Position numbers and translations under genes: made by a program
Notes under the pieces: generated by a model
Database searches by the model: none
The model's input: only the letters and a program-made list of their open reading frames with translations
Told to the model about the DNA's origin: nothing
In this document: piece by piece, positions 7,891 through 14,021 of the stretch
How positions within the stretch are numbered: position 1 is the stretch's first letter
How the letters are laid out: every line of letters begins with the position of its first letter
NCBI GenBank assembly: GCA_031267345.1
Contig: JAIRZG010000060.1
Location: 1 to 14,021, forward strand
Source: Zoogloeaceae bacterium
Lineage (GTDB): Bacteria; Pseudomonadota; Gammaproteobacteria; Burkholderiales; Rhodocyclaceae
DNA: 14,021 nt
Direction of reading: 5' to 3'

Positions 7891-8840
7891 GCGCTCTCCT
7901 GTTGGTAATGACGTTTGGGATGAATCCATGCCAGCACCGCGCCCGCCAGCGCGATGCCCGCAATCAGGTCGATGCCGTAGTGATAGCGCAGATAGACGGT
8001 CGCCAGCAGCAGCGGCAGGGCGATCAGCGTCAGCAGCGCCGTCGCGACGCCATAGGCGCAGCGACGGCGGCCAAGCGCGAAAAAGCCCAGAATGTAGAGC
8101 GTGACGCCGCCATGCAAACTGGGAAAGACATCCATGCCGGTAATGCCCTGCGCCACCAGCGCGCTCAAAAAACGGGTGATGACGCCGCCTTCGGGCGGCC
8201 AGGGAAAAATGCCGGGAAAAGCCAACAGCGGCCCGCTCGCGGGTATACACAAATAGCCGATGAAACCGAGCAAATACATCAGGTTCAGCCCGAGCAAAAA
8301 ACATTGCGCTTCGCGCCGTTCGCGCCGCCATGCCGCCCAGAAGACCGGCAGCAACACCGCGAAATAAAAGCAGAAATAACCCAGGCTCACGACTTCCGAG
8401 AACCAGAAGTTTTCCAGCGCCAGCGCATATTCCGGCAGGCTTTTCCCACCCCAGAGCAGACGGTCGATCGCCAGCAATTCCGCATCGAAACGCCAAAGTC
8501 CGGGAAAGCCCTGATGGATCGCCTGAAAGAGCGGAAAAATCAGCCAGCAGGCGGCAAACAGCAGCACGCCCCGCCATGCCGCCCAACGTGCGCGGCACAT
8601 CGCCCACAGCAACAAAAGCCAGCCCGCCGCGCCACACAGGGCGGTCATACGCATCAAGCCCGCGTCGCAATCCGTGCACACGCCAAGATTGGCGCGCAGG
8701 GCAAAAAGGGATGCCGCGCCCGCCGTCCCATCGGAGCTTCCCATCCGGCTGACGCCGATCACGCCCAGCGTCAGGACCAGCAACAGGAGCGCCGTAAAAC
8801 ACCAGCCGACCCGGCATTGCGCGCGTCGCATGGCTGCCAT
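7887..8840 (-). CDS. PAP2-superfamily membrane enzyme (Aur1/inositolphosphotransferase-like)
   Basis: A polytopic membrane protein of 317 residues with about six to eight hydrophobic segments. The phosphatase/phosphotransferase core shows FPSLHGG with His243 and RYHYGIDLIAG with Arg285, His287 and Asp291. These correspond to PAP2 motifs C2 and C3. SGPLLAFPG (about 202-210) may be part of the degenerate C1. The YHYGID form and spacing resemble the PAP2_3/Aur1 group, which transfers phosphorylated head groups between lipids, rather than soluble acid phosphatases; that assignment is an inference. I start at the ATG at 8840 because GGAGG lies 8 nt upstream and the codon overlaps the preceding stop as TGATG. 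In-frame ATGs at 8846 and 8933 are less well placed. It lies between the acyltransferase and the RPH-like gene. Confidence 0.82.
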   Translation of the reverse strand: MAAMRRAQCRVGWCFTALLLLVLTLGVIGVSRMGSSDGTAGAASLFALRANLGVCTDCDAGLMRMTALCGAAGWLLLLWAMCRARWAAWRGVLLFAACWLIFPLFQAIHQGFPGLWRFDAELLAIDRLLWGGKSLPEYALALENFWFSEVVSLGYFCFYFAVLLPVFWAAWRRERREAQCFLLGLNLMYLLGFIGYLCIPASGPLLAFPGIFPWPPEGGVITRFLSALVAQGITGMDVFPSLHGGVTLYILGFFALGRRRCAYGVATALLTLIALPLLLATVYLRYHYGIDLIAGIALAGAVLAWIHPKRHYQQESA

Positions 8841-9895
8841 CAACATTGCCTCCACCCCACGCCGGACAATGCGGCGAGAACGAGCATCTGCCCGGGGAAA
8901 AAGCAAAACAGCGCCAGTAGCGCGGGCAGCCACAACAGGGCTGCCGCCAGTCCGCCGATGAAACGGAAAAAACTGACGGTGTTCCTGGCGTCCGCCTTTT
9001 TACCCATGAAAGCGCCCGCGCCCAATATCGGCGCGCAACAAAGATAAAACACGGCAATGCAGGGATACGCCCAGAGCGCGGGCTTTTTCAGCGGCACAAG
9101 CGGCGGCACGGGCGGTCTGCTGCTCGCCGTCTGCCAACGCAGGAAAGCCTGCGCGTAAGAGGCGGACGCGTCGTCTGTCGCCGCCGCGTCGACTTCCGCC
9201 GCCGCCAGACGTTCGACCTGTTCAAAGGTTTCCCGGTCGGGACAATCGACCGAAACCGCGTCCAGCGCCGCGCCCAAAGCCGCGCCGATTCTTTTTTCCC
9301 AGAAGCGGCGATGTTCATTCCCGGCTTGCGCGGGCAGGACGACCGGCGGCCCCGCCAGCACCTCGACATCGGAGCGGAAACGATCCGGAGCGCGGTAAAA
9401 CAATCCCAACGGAATCACCTGAAACGCCACGCCCTCTTCCAGCAAACGCCGCGCGATCCGCGCGCCGCCCGCCTGATAGGGCAGAGGATGCGGTCCCCAT
9501 TCGCTATACCCTTCAGGAAAAATTCCCAACGCGCCGCCCGCGCGCAACCAGGCGCAAGCGCTGTCGAGGGGGTCGCCAAAGGCGCTTCTTTTCATGCCAT
9601 AACGCTGCGCATCTTTTGCGCGCACCACGGGAATGCCCGTAAACATCAGGCGCAAAAAAGGATGGCGCAACAACTGCGCGGAAAGCATGAACTGCATATC
9701 GGCGCAGGCCGCCAACGCCATATAGCCATCGATTGCGCCATTCCTGTGGCTCACCAGAAAAAGCCGCGCCCCGTGCGTGGGGATGGGTTCGCCCAATACC
9801 CGCACACGCCGGAAATAAAACCCGCGCATCAGGGCAGTCAGCGCGTGCCGCCACAACGACAGGGGACGCGGCGCAAGCGAAGACGGTGCGGGCAT
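8840..9895 (-). CDS. PlsC-type 1-acylglycerol-3-phosphate acyltransferase-like protein
   Basis: A membrane-associated glycerolipid acyltransferase of 351 residues. Family motifs are VSHRNGAIDG (His50 and Asp56), TGIPVVRAK (86-94) and GIFPEGYSE (124-132). The first motif is HX5D, as in some GPAT-like enzymes, while classical PlsC has HX4D. After the catalytic domain comes a linker of about 70 residues and then two hydrophobic helices (about 275-295 and 313-342). This C-terminal membrane extension is not part of standard PlsC. I use the ATG at 9895, 8 nt after the RDD stop, because an earlier in-frame ATG (9976) lies inside the RDD gene. No strong Shine-Dalgarno is visible, so coupling to RDD translation is likely. 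Acyl donor and acceptor are unknown. Confidence 0.82.
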   Translation of the reverse strand: MPAPSSLAPRPLSLWRHALTALMRGFYFRRVRVLGEPIPTHGARLFLVSHRNGAIDGYMALAACADMQFMLSAQLLRHPFLRLMFTGIPVVRAKDAQRYGMKRSAFGDPLDSACAWLRAGGALGIFPEGYSEWGPHPLPYQAGGARIARRLLEEGVAFQVIPLGLFYRAPDRFRSDVEVLAGPPVVLPAQAGNEHRRFWEKRIGAALGAALDAVSVDCPDRETFEQVERLAAAEVDAAATDDASASYAQAFLRWQTASSRPPVPPLVPLKKPALWAYPCIAVFYLCCAPILGAGAFMGKKADARNTVSFFRFIGGLAAALLWLPALLALFCFFPGQMLVLAALSGVGWRQC

Positions 9896-9903
9896 GATCG
9901 GGG

Positions 9904-10311
9904 CTAATAGCGGATCAAGCGCGTGTCGGCGATGCGATCGTGCAAAAACTGTTTGTCCGGATCGACAAAGCGCCACAACAGGCCGATGCCCAGGCAGAAG
10001 ACGCCGGGCCAGGCGGCGAGGTAGCGGAGCAGGGCTTGCAGGGGACGCAGGGGGCCGCCGTTTTTGTCGATCAGCTTGAGCCGCCAGGTCCGCATCGCCA
10101 GCGTTTGCCCGCCGTGCAGCCAGAAACTGATGAAATACAGCCCCAGCACGATGAAAAAATGCAGACGATGCGACCAGGCTTCCGCCCTGACCTGCGCCAG
10201 CGCGCCCAGCAGGATATAGGGCAACAACACGCCCACGGCAATTACCGCCAGCAGCAACAGGCTTTCATACGCCAGCGCGGCGAGACAACGAAGAAAAGAA
10301 GGTGTGGACAT
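9904..10311 (-). CDS. RDD family membrane protein
   Basis: A small integral membrane protein of 135 residues with three hydrophobic segments (about 11-36, 49-66 and 97-116). The RDD hallmarks are visible: an Arg near the start (FLRCLAALAYESLLLL), GGQTLAMRTWRLKLID (68-82), and FLHDRIADTRLI near the C-terminus with its conserved Asp and Arg. The family's function is mostly unknown; some members have been linked to ion transport or osmotic stress. The ATG at 10311 has no clear Shine-Dalgarno. The gene follows pgeF after 56 nt and precedes the acyltransferase by 8 nt. A weak promoter could lie in the gap (AAGACA, 18 nt, then TAAGAT at 10363-10358 on the minus strand). Confidence 0.87.
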   Translation of the reverse strand: MSTPSFLRCLAALAYESLLLLAVIAVGVLLPYILLGALAQVRAEAWSHRLHFFIVLGLYFISFWLHGGQTLAMRTWRLKLIDKNGGPLRPLQALLRYLAAWPGVFCLGIGLLWRFVDPDKQFLHDRIADTRLIRY

Positions 10312-10367
10312 GGGTACGGACAAGGCAGGTGAAGATTGGAAAACGGTTTTTTCACATATCTTACTGT

Positions 10368-10405
10368 TCAGGCGCCTGATCTGTCTTCTGAAATCCAGAT
10401 CAGGC
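10368..10405. repeat. Inverted repeat over the 3' end of pgeF
   Basis: Perfect 10-bp arms GCCTGATCTG (10374-10383) and CAGATCAGGC (10396-10405) are separated by 12 nt. A second, self-complementary 12-mer TCAGGCGCCTGA occupies 10368-10379 and shares bases with the left arm and the pgeF stop codon. The two structures cannot form together in one RNA molecule. There is no T-run after them, so they could be a stability or attenuation element between pgeF and the RDD gene, or chance in a G+C-rich sequence. Confidence 0.6.
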
Positions 10406-11186
10406 TTGCCATGCGCCCGGTCTGGCGGTCGCGTCGCCAGGAAAAAAAGCGGGCGGGGTCGTGGAAGGTGCAGAAATCGCCGCCGAAAATCCGGGTGACG
10501 CCCAGGCGGAAAAGCCTCTGGCGGGCAAGGTGGTAGAGATTGGCGAGGTACTTCTTTTCCGGCGCGTCCTCCGCATTCTGCGGCGCGACTTCCCGAAACG
10601 CGGCGTCGGCGGCGGGATGATGGGCAAGGAAGGCGGCGCGCGTCTCCGCGCCGACGACAAACGCGTTCGGGCCGATGGCGGGGCCGAACCAGACCAGCAG
10701 TCGCTCCGGCGCAAGGCGCAGGGCGGCTACCGTATTTTCCAGCACCCCCGCCAGCAAGCCGCGCCATCCGGCGTGGGCGGCGGCGACGACTTCGCCCTGA
10801 ATATCGCAAAACAGCACCGGCAGACAATCCGCCGTCATGATGGCGCAGGCCAGACCCGGCGCGCGACATATGGCGGCGTCGGCGCGCGGCGGCGCGGCCT
10901 CCGCAGACAGCAAGTCTGCCGACAGTTCAACCGCCTCCGCGCCATGCGTCTGTTCCAGCCAGATCGGCGTGGCGGGCAGCAGACGTTGCAACAGGGCGCG
11001 GTTGTGGCGCACCGCTTCCGGCGCGTCGCCCACATGCGCGCCCAGATTGAAGCCCGCATACGCCAGGACGCTGACGCCGCCCGTGCGCGTGGTCTGCACA
11101 CTTCCGATCGTTGGCGGCGCAGGCCAGTCGGGATGGATGAATTGCGGCGCGACGCCAAAACGCGCGGTAAAGGCAGCTTTCGTCAT
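10368..11186 (-). CDS. pgeF: PgeF/YfiH family purine nucleoside phosphorylase (multicopper polyphenol oxidase family)
   Basis: A cytosolic protein of 272 residues in the Cu-oxidase_4/DUF152 family. Members were first described as laccase-like and later as purine nucleoside phosphorylases/adenosine deaminases; E. coli YfiH was renamed PgeF for a peptidoglycan-editing role. The metal-site signatures are complete: LEQTHGA with His81, TADCLPVL with Cys121, and HAGWRGL with His138. GGDFCTFHDPARFFSWRRD and GRMASLIW form the usual C-terminus, after which eight extra residues (ISEDRSGA) are encoded across the inverted repeat at 10374-10405. The ATG overlaps the rluD stop as ATGA. The rluD-pgeF pair is widely conserved. 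Confidence 0.93.
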   Translation of the reverse strand: MTKAAFTARFGVAPQFIHPDWPAPPTIGSVQTTRTGGVSVLAYAGFNLGAHVGDAPEAVRHNRALLQRLLPATPIWLEQTHGAEAVELSADLLSAEAAPPRADAAICRAPGLACAIMTADCLPVLFCDIQGEVVAAAHAGWRGLLAGVLENTVAALRLAPERLLVWFGPAIGPNAFVVGAETRAAFLAHHPAADAAFREVAPQNAEDAPEKKYLANLYHLARQRLFRLGVTRIFGGDFCTFHDPARFFSWRRDRQTGRMASLIWISEDRSGA

Positions 11187-12148
11187 GGCGTCGATCCTGC
11201 CGCCAACGCCGCCAGCAAGGCCGACATGTCTTCCGGCGGCGGCGCTTCCCAGGTCATGTTTTCGCCGCTGACTGGATGGCGCAGCGTCAGGCGCAGGGCG
11301 TGCAACGCCTGACGGGAAAACGGCGGCAATCCCGACGCTGCGGCGCGACTGCGGCCATAAACCGGATCGCCTAGGAGCGGATGCCCCAGATGCGCCAGAT
11401 GCACCCGAATCTGGTGGGTGCGTCCGGTTTCCAGTTGGCAGGCGATCAGGGTTGCGCCACGATAGCGGCGCACGACTTGATAATGCGTGACGGCGGGCTT
11501 GCCCGCGCCAGTCACCGCCATGCGGGTGCGCGCTTGCGGATGGCGGCCAATGGGCGCGTCGACGACGCCATCGCGCGTGATTTCGCCCATCGCCACCGCC
11601 AGATATTCGCGTTTGACGCTTCTTTCCTGCAACTGGCGCACCAGCGAAGTTTGCGCCGTCAGAGTGCGCGCGACGACCATCAAGCCGCTGGTTTCCTTGT
11701 CCAGCCGATGCACGATGCCGGAGCGCGGAATCGCGGCAAGCTGCGGATCATGGTGCAGCAAGGCGTTCATCAGGGTTCCGCTCCAGTTGCCGCTGCCCGG
11801 ATGCACCACCAGTCCGGCGGGCTTGTTGAGGATGAACAGGACGGCGTCGGCAAAGCGGATGTCGAGGGCGATGTCTTCCGGCGCGTTGTTCAGCATTTCC
11901 GGCGCGGGCAGGGGAAGGAGCGTCAGGATTTCGTCGCCGCGCAGCTTTTTACGCGCGTCGCGTATTTCAACGCCATCGATCTGCGCCTGCCCGCCTTTAA
12001 TCCAGGTCTGCAAACGGCTGCGCGAATACTGCGGCAGGAGCAACGCCAGCGCCCGATCCAGACGCTTGCCCGCCGCTTCTGGCGGACAATGCAAGGTCTG
12101 GCGCTCCGGCGCCTTATAATCTCCGGACTTTTCTTCAGGATGTTCCAT
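11183..12148 (-). CDS. rluD: 23S rRNA pseudouridine synthase RluD
   Basis: This enzyme converts uridines 1911, 1915 and 1917 (E. coli numbering) in helix 69 of 23S rRNA to pseudouridine. The 321 residues comprise an S4 RNA-binding domain (about 24-75, with RLDRALALLLPQYSRSRLQ) and the RsuA/RluD catalytic domain, with HRLDKETSGL carrying the catalytic Asp150, NKPAGLVVHPG, and GRTHQIRVHLAHLGHPLLGDPVYG. The ATG at 12148 directly abuts the bamD ATG on the other strand, and no strong Shine-Dalgarno precedes it. The open frame continues upstream to 12739 only as the antisense of bamD. It heads the minus-strand series and is coupled to pgeF. Confidence 0.94.
   Translation of the reverse strand: MEHPEEKSGDYKAPERQTLHCPPEAAGKRLDRALALLLPQYSRSRLQTWIKGGQAQIDGVEIRDARKKLRGDEILTLLPLPAPEMLNNAPEDIALDIRFADAVLFILNKPAGLVVHPGSGNWSGTLMNALLHHDPQLAAIPRSGIVHRLDKETSGLMVVARTLTAQTSLVRQLQERSVKREYLAVAMGEITRDGVVDAPIGRHPQARTRMAVTGAGKPAVTHYQVVRRYRGATLIACQLETGRTHQIRVHLAHLGHPLLGDPVYGRSRAAASGLPPFSRQALHALRLTLRHPVSGENMTWEAPPPEDMSALLAALAAGSTP
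12115..12120 (+). promoter_or_regulatory. Probable bamD -10 element inside rluD
   Basis: TATAAT, a perfect -10 hexamer, lies 28 nt before the bamD ATG and within codons near the start of rluD on the other strand. No convincing -35 box is found at 16-18 nt spacing. A short GGCGC/GCGCC hairpin (12100-12113) lies just upstream. Transcription would start near 12127, giving a leader of about 22 nt with AGGA at 12137-12140. Confidence 0.55.
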
Positions 12149-12988
12149 ATGCGAAGTGTACCCGCTCTCGTCGAGCTTGGACGGCAAAGCCCCGTTTTCC
12201 GCCTGCGCGTTCTTGTGTTTGCCGCCCTGTTGCTTGGCCTCAACGCCTGCGGCCTTTTGCCGGCGGAAATCGATCAGACCGCCGACTGGTCCGCCACCCG
12301 TTTGTATATGGAGGCCAAATCCGCTTTCGATGACAAAAACTGGGAGGAGGCGCTCAAGTATTACCAGAAGCTGGAATCCCGCTATCCCTACGGTCGCTAC
12401 GCCCAACAGGCGCAGATGGAAGTCGCCTACGCCCACTGGAAGGATGACGACGCCGCCGCCGCGCTGGCGGATTGCGACCGTTTTATCCGCCTGCATCCCA
12501 ATCATCCCAATGTCGATTACATGTACTACCTGAAAGGGCTGATCACCTTCAACGGCGACCTGGGCTACATGGGCTATTTCAGTTCGCAGGATCAGAGCGA
12601 ACGCGATCCGAAATCGGCGCAGGAATCCTTTGACGCCCTGCGCGAACTGGTCACGCGCTTTCCCGAAAGCAAATACGCGCCGGACGCGCAATCCCGCATG
12701 GATTATCTGGTCAACACGCTGGCGGCGCATGAAGTGCATGTCGCCCGCTATTACCTGAAGCGCGGCGCGTATCTGGCGGCAGCCAATCGCAGCCAGTACG
12801 CCATCAAAACCTATCCCAACACGCCCGCGCTGGAAGAAGCCAGCTACATTCTCGTGCTCGCCTATAATAAACTGAATCTGACCGAACTGCGCGACGACGC
12901 CGAGCGCGTCATGCGCCTGAATTTTCCCGACAGTCCCTACTACACGCAGGGGCTGGATCCCAAAAAGCCGTGGTGGAATCCCTTTTGA
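12149..12988 (+). CDS. bamD: Outer membrane protein assembly factor BamD (ComL)
   Basis: An essential lipoprotein of the BAM complex that inserts beta-barrel proteins into the outer membrane. The 279 residues begin with a basic and hydrophobic signal peptide and a lipobox, GLNAC, with acylated Cys34. Five TPR-like repeats follow, with typical phrases: EALKYYQKLESRYPYGRYAQQAQ, DRFIRLHPNHPNVDYMYYLKGL, FDALRELVTRFPESKYAPDA and YAIKTYPNTPALEEA. I start at the ATG at 12149 because AGGA lies 8 nt upstream; an in-frame ATG at 12140 overlaps that AGGA and is unlikely. bamD and rluD are divergent with no base between their start codons. The 3' end overlaps the HD hydrolase gene. Confidence 0.95.
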   Translation: MRSVPALVELGRQSPVFRLRVLVFAALLLGLNACGLLPAEIDQTADWSATRLYMEAKSAFDDKNWEEALKYYQKLESRYPYGRYAQQAQMEVAYAHWKDDDAAAALADCDRFIRLHPNHPNVDYMYYLKGLITFNGDLGYMGYFSSQDQSERDPKSAQESFDALRELVTRFPESKYAPDAQSRMDYLVNTLAAHEVHVARYYLKRGAYLAAANRSQYAIKTYPNTPALEEASYILVLAYNKLNLTELRDDAERVMRLNFPDSPYYTQGLDPKKPWWNPF

Positions 12989-13554
12989 ACGCGCCGTCCT
13001 CCATCGGACTGATTTTCCGGGCGCTGGCCTTTGCCGCCGAAAAGCATCGCAACCAGCGACGCATGGACGCCGAAAAAACGCCCTACATCAACCACCCGGT
13101 AGCGCTGGTTGACGTGCTGGTCAATGAAGGCGGCGTAACGAATACGGAAACATTGTGCGCCGCCCTGCTGCACGACACGCTCGAAGACACCGAGACGACG
13201 GCGGAAGAATTGCGTCGGCATTTTGGCGCGACCGTCACCCGTCTGGTGCAGGAAGTCTCCGACGACAAAAACCTGTGCTGGCGCGAGCGCAAACGCCTGC
13301 AAGTCGAACGCGCGCCCCACGCCTCGCCACCGGCGCAACGCATCAAGCTGGCGGACAAAATCTGCAACCTGCGCGATCTCGTCGCCGCGCCGCCGCCTGC
13401 GTGGTTGCCCGAACGCCGCCGCGAATATTTTGAGTGGGCCAACGCCGTGGTCGACACCATCCGCGCCGCCAACTCCACGCTGGCGGAACGGTTCGACCAC
13501 ATCTACGCCCAACGCCTGCGCCCGGATCTGGGGTACGCCGCAAAAGAAGATTGA
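12970..13554 (+). CDS. Stand-alone (p)ppGpp hydrolase-like HD protein (MESH1/SAH type)
   Basis: A cytosolic HD-domain hydrolase of up to 194 residues, likely to remove the 3' diphosphate of (p)ppGpp using Mn2+. The motif set is that of RelA/SpoT hydrolase domains and small alarmone hydrolases: TPYINHP with His42, AALLHDTLEDTETT with His68/Asp69 and Glu72/Asp73, and IKLADKICNLRDL with Asp129. No synthetase, TGS or ACT domain is present, so it is not full-length SpoT. The longest frame begins with GTG at 12970, 19 nt inside bamD. A TTG at 12985 overlaps the bamD stop as TTGA, has GGTGGA 7 nt upstream, and would give a 189-residue protein starting MNAPSS; I consider it equally likely. Either way translation is probably coupled to bamD. 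Substrate is inferred only; NADPH or other nucleotides are possible. Confidence 0.85.
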   Translation: MVESLLNAPSSIGLIFRALAFAAEKHRNQRRMDAEKTPYINHPVALVDVLVNEGGVTNTETLCAALLHDTLEDTETTAEELRRHFGATVTRLVQEVSDDKNLCWRERKRLQVERAPHASPPAQRIKLADKICNLRDLVAAPPPAWLPERRREYFEWANAVVDTIRAANSTLAERFDHIYAQRLRPDLGYAAKED

Positions 13555-13560
13555 AATTGG

Positions 13561-13582
13561 CGACAGACCGAATGGCCTGTCG
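13561..13582. repeat. Weak inverted repeat after the HD hydrolase gene
   Basis: CGACAG (13561-13566) and CTGTCG (13577-13582) could form a 6-bp hairpin with a 10-nt loop, 6 nt past the stop codon at 13554. A competing ACCGA/TCGGT pairing overlaps it. There is no adjacent T-run, so termination is uncertain. Confidence 0.3.
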
Positions 13583-13650
13583 GTGCAACGTGTTTTGGCA
13601 GGGGTTCGCGTCCCCTCCCGAAACGCTTGCCGAAACCTCGACCTGTAACC

Positions 13651-13681
13651 TGTAGAGGGGCGACTTGCAGTCGCCCCTACA
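13651..13681. repeat. Palindromic intergenic repeat (GGGGCGACT type)
   Basis: GGGGCGACT (13657-13665) pairs perfectly with AGTCGCCCC (13669-13677) across a TGC loop. After a 2-nt bulge (GA, 13655-13656) four more pairs, TGTA with TACA, extend the stem. It lies between convergent genes. It could serve as a two-way terminator-like hairpin or be a dispersed palindromic element. TTTT follows at 13691-13694, too far away for a textbook terminator. Confidence 0.75.
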
Positions 13682-13697
13682 AGCCCTGGGTTTTAAG

Positions 13698-13718
13698 CGG
13701 AGTTGGTTTTACGATGAA
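13698..13718 (+). repeat. 21-bp repeat, copy 2 (orphan start-like site)
   Basis: An exact second copy of the 21-bp leader found at 175-195, again with GGAG 11 nt before an ATG (13714). Here the reading frame ends after 29 codons at 13803 and runs antisense into the RTX gene end, so it does not seem to start a real gene. Confidence 0.75.
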
Positions 13719-13756
13719 GCGATTCCACGATAGACGGAACGCGACGCGCGAACCTG

Positions 13757-14021
13757 CTACAGCAAGACTTCCCCTTCCGGCGTTTCCCACTGCGCGCCGA
13801 TGATTTCGAGCAGGTCTTCCGGGTAATCCGCCGCGCCATAATCCGGCGGCGTCTCATTCTGCATGGCATTGACCAGCGTCTGCACGTCGGTGTTCTTCAA
13901 CAGCGCGCCATCGCTCAAGCGGAATTCTTCGATCTGGTAGTTCGTGTTGGCATACCAGTTCTCGAAGGTGATTTTGTCGCCCTCCGTTCCCAGGAGGACA
14001 ACTTCCAGATGGTTGCCTTGC
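13757..14021 (-). CDS. RTX/haemolysin-type calcium-binding protein, C-terminal part
   Basis: The window edge cuts this gene; only its last 88 codons are visible, ending with TAG at 13757-13759. The fragment contains GDKITFENWYANTNYQIEEF, then RLSDGALLKNTDVQTLVNAM, then YPEDLLEIIGAQWE. The first part matches the haemolysin-type calcium-binding related domain (HCBP_related) that follows RTX nonapeptide repeats. The later part resembles the C-termini of large betaproteobacterial RTX proteins, where an L(V)xAM segment and a final helix ending in W precede the terminus. Such proteins are usually exported by type I secretion through this end. The RTX repeats themselves would lie beyond 14021. Its size and activity cannot be told from here. 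It is convergent with the HD hydrolase gene. Confidence 0.72.
   Translation of the reverse strand, partial: QGNHLEVVLLGTEGDKITFENWYANTNYQIEEFRLSDGALLKNTDVQTLVNAMQNETPPDYGAADYPEDLLEIIGAQWETPEGEVLL

Noticed and set aside
5326..9057. A single open frame of 1243 codons on the minus strand.
   Set aside because: Only the part from 7890 codes for the PPDK-fold enzyme. Upstream of it the frame runs through the PAP2 and acyltransferase genes in another frame and gives no recognisable domain; G+C-rich DNA has few stops.
12100..12113. GGCGC/GCGCC hairpin just upstream of the bamD -10 box as an operator.
   Set aside because: A 5-bp G+C stem is expected often by chance here and lies in rluD codons; no regulator can be named.
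13714..13803. A 29-codon frame starting from the second 21-bp repeat.
   Set aside because: It has a ribosome-binding-like GGAG, but the product is arginine- and proline-rich and runs antisense into the RTX gene.

Overview
The window looks like a chromosomal segment of a high-G+C Betaproteobacterium. I infer this from the protein signatures and from gene pairings I recall from that class: rluD followed by pgeF, bamD divergent from rluD, and guaB next to a small DUF4124 gene. The window cannot fix the order or genus; Rhodocyclales or Nitrosomonadales is a guess. Most genes are G+C rich and densely packed. The exception is the first gene, an eptA-like phosphoethanolamine transferase, which is visibly richer in A+T.

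Layout. Positions 1-190 hold no gene I can support, only the leader of the eptA-like gene. That gene (191-1831, +) converges with guaB (2009-3472, -). A DUF4124 periplasmic protein (3576-4028, +) diverges from guaB. A short repeat block follows at 4035-4095, made of two tandem 19-bp units and a palindrome. From 4098 to 12148 seven genes lie on the minus strand in one tight series. Read 5'->3' they are rluD, pgeF, an RDD membrane protein, a PlsC-type acyltransferase, a PAP2-type membrane enzyme, a rifampin-phosphotransferase-like PPDK-fold enzyme, and a Cys/Met-metabolism PLP enzyme. Most junctions overlap by 1-17 nt or are separated by 8 nt; the largest gap is 56 nt. bamD (12149-12988, +) starts on the base next to the rluD start codon. 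It overlaps a small stand-alone (p)ppGpp-hydrolase-like HD gene (to 13554). After a repeat-bearing gap the window ends inside the 3' end of an RTX-type secreted protein on the minus strand.

How the genes fit together. Several are housekeeping genes: GMP synthesis, 23S rRNA pseudouridylation, outer-membrane protein assembly and alarmone turnover. The less ordinary part is the overlapping trio of acyltransferase, PAP2 enzyme and RPH-like phosphotransferase (5326-9895). Their fold families would suit building or remodelling a phosphorylated membrane lipid or a small-molecule phosphate. Their substrates cannot be read from sequence, so I present this as a hypothesis. I found no CRISPR array, tRNA, rRNA, transposase or phage gene. 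Several long open frames are antisense shadows of the G+C-rich genes and are left out.
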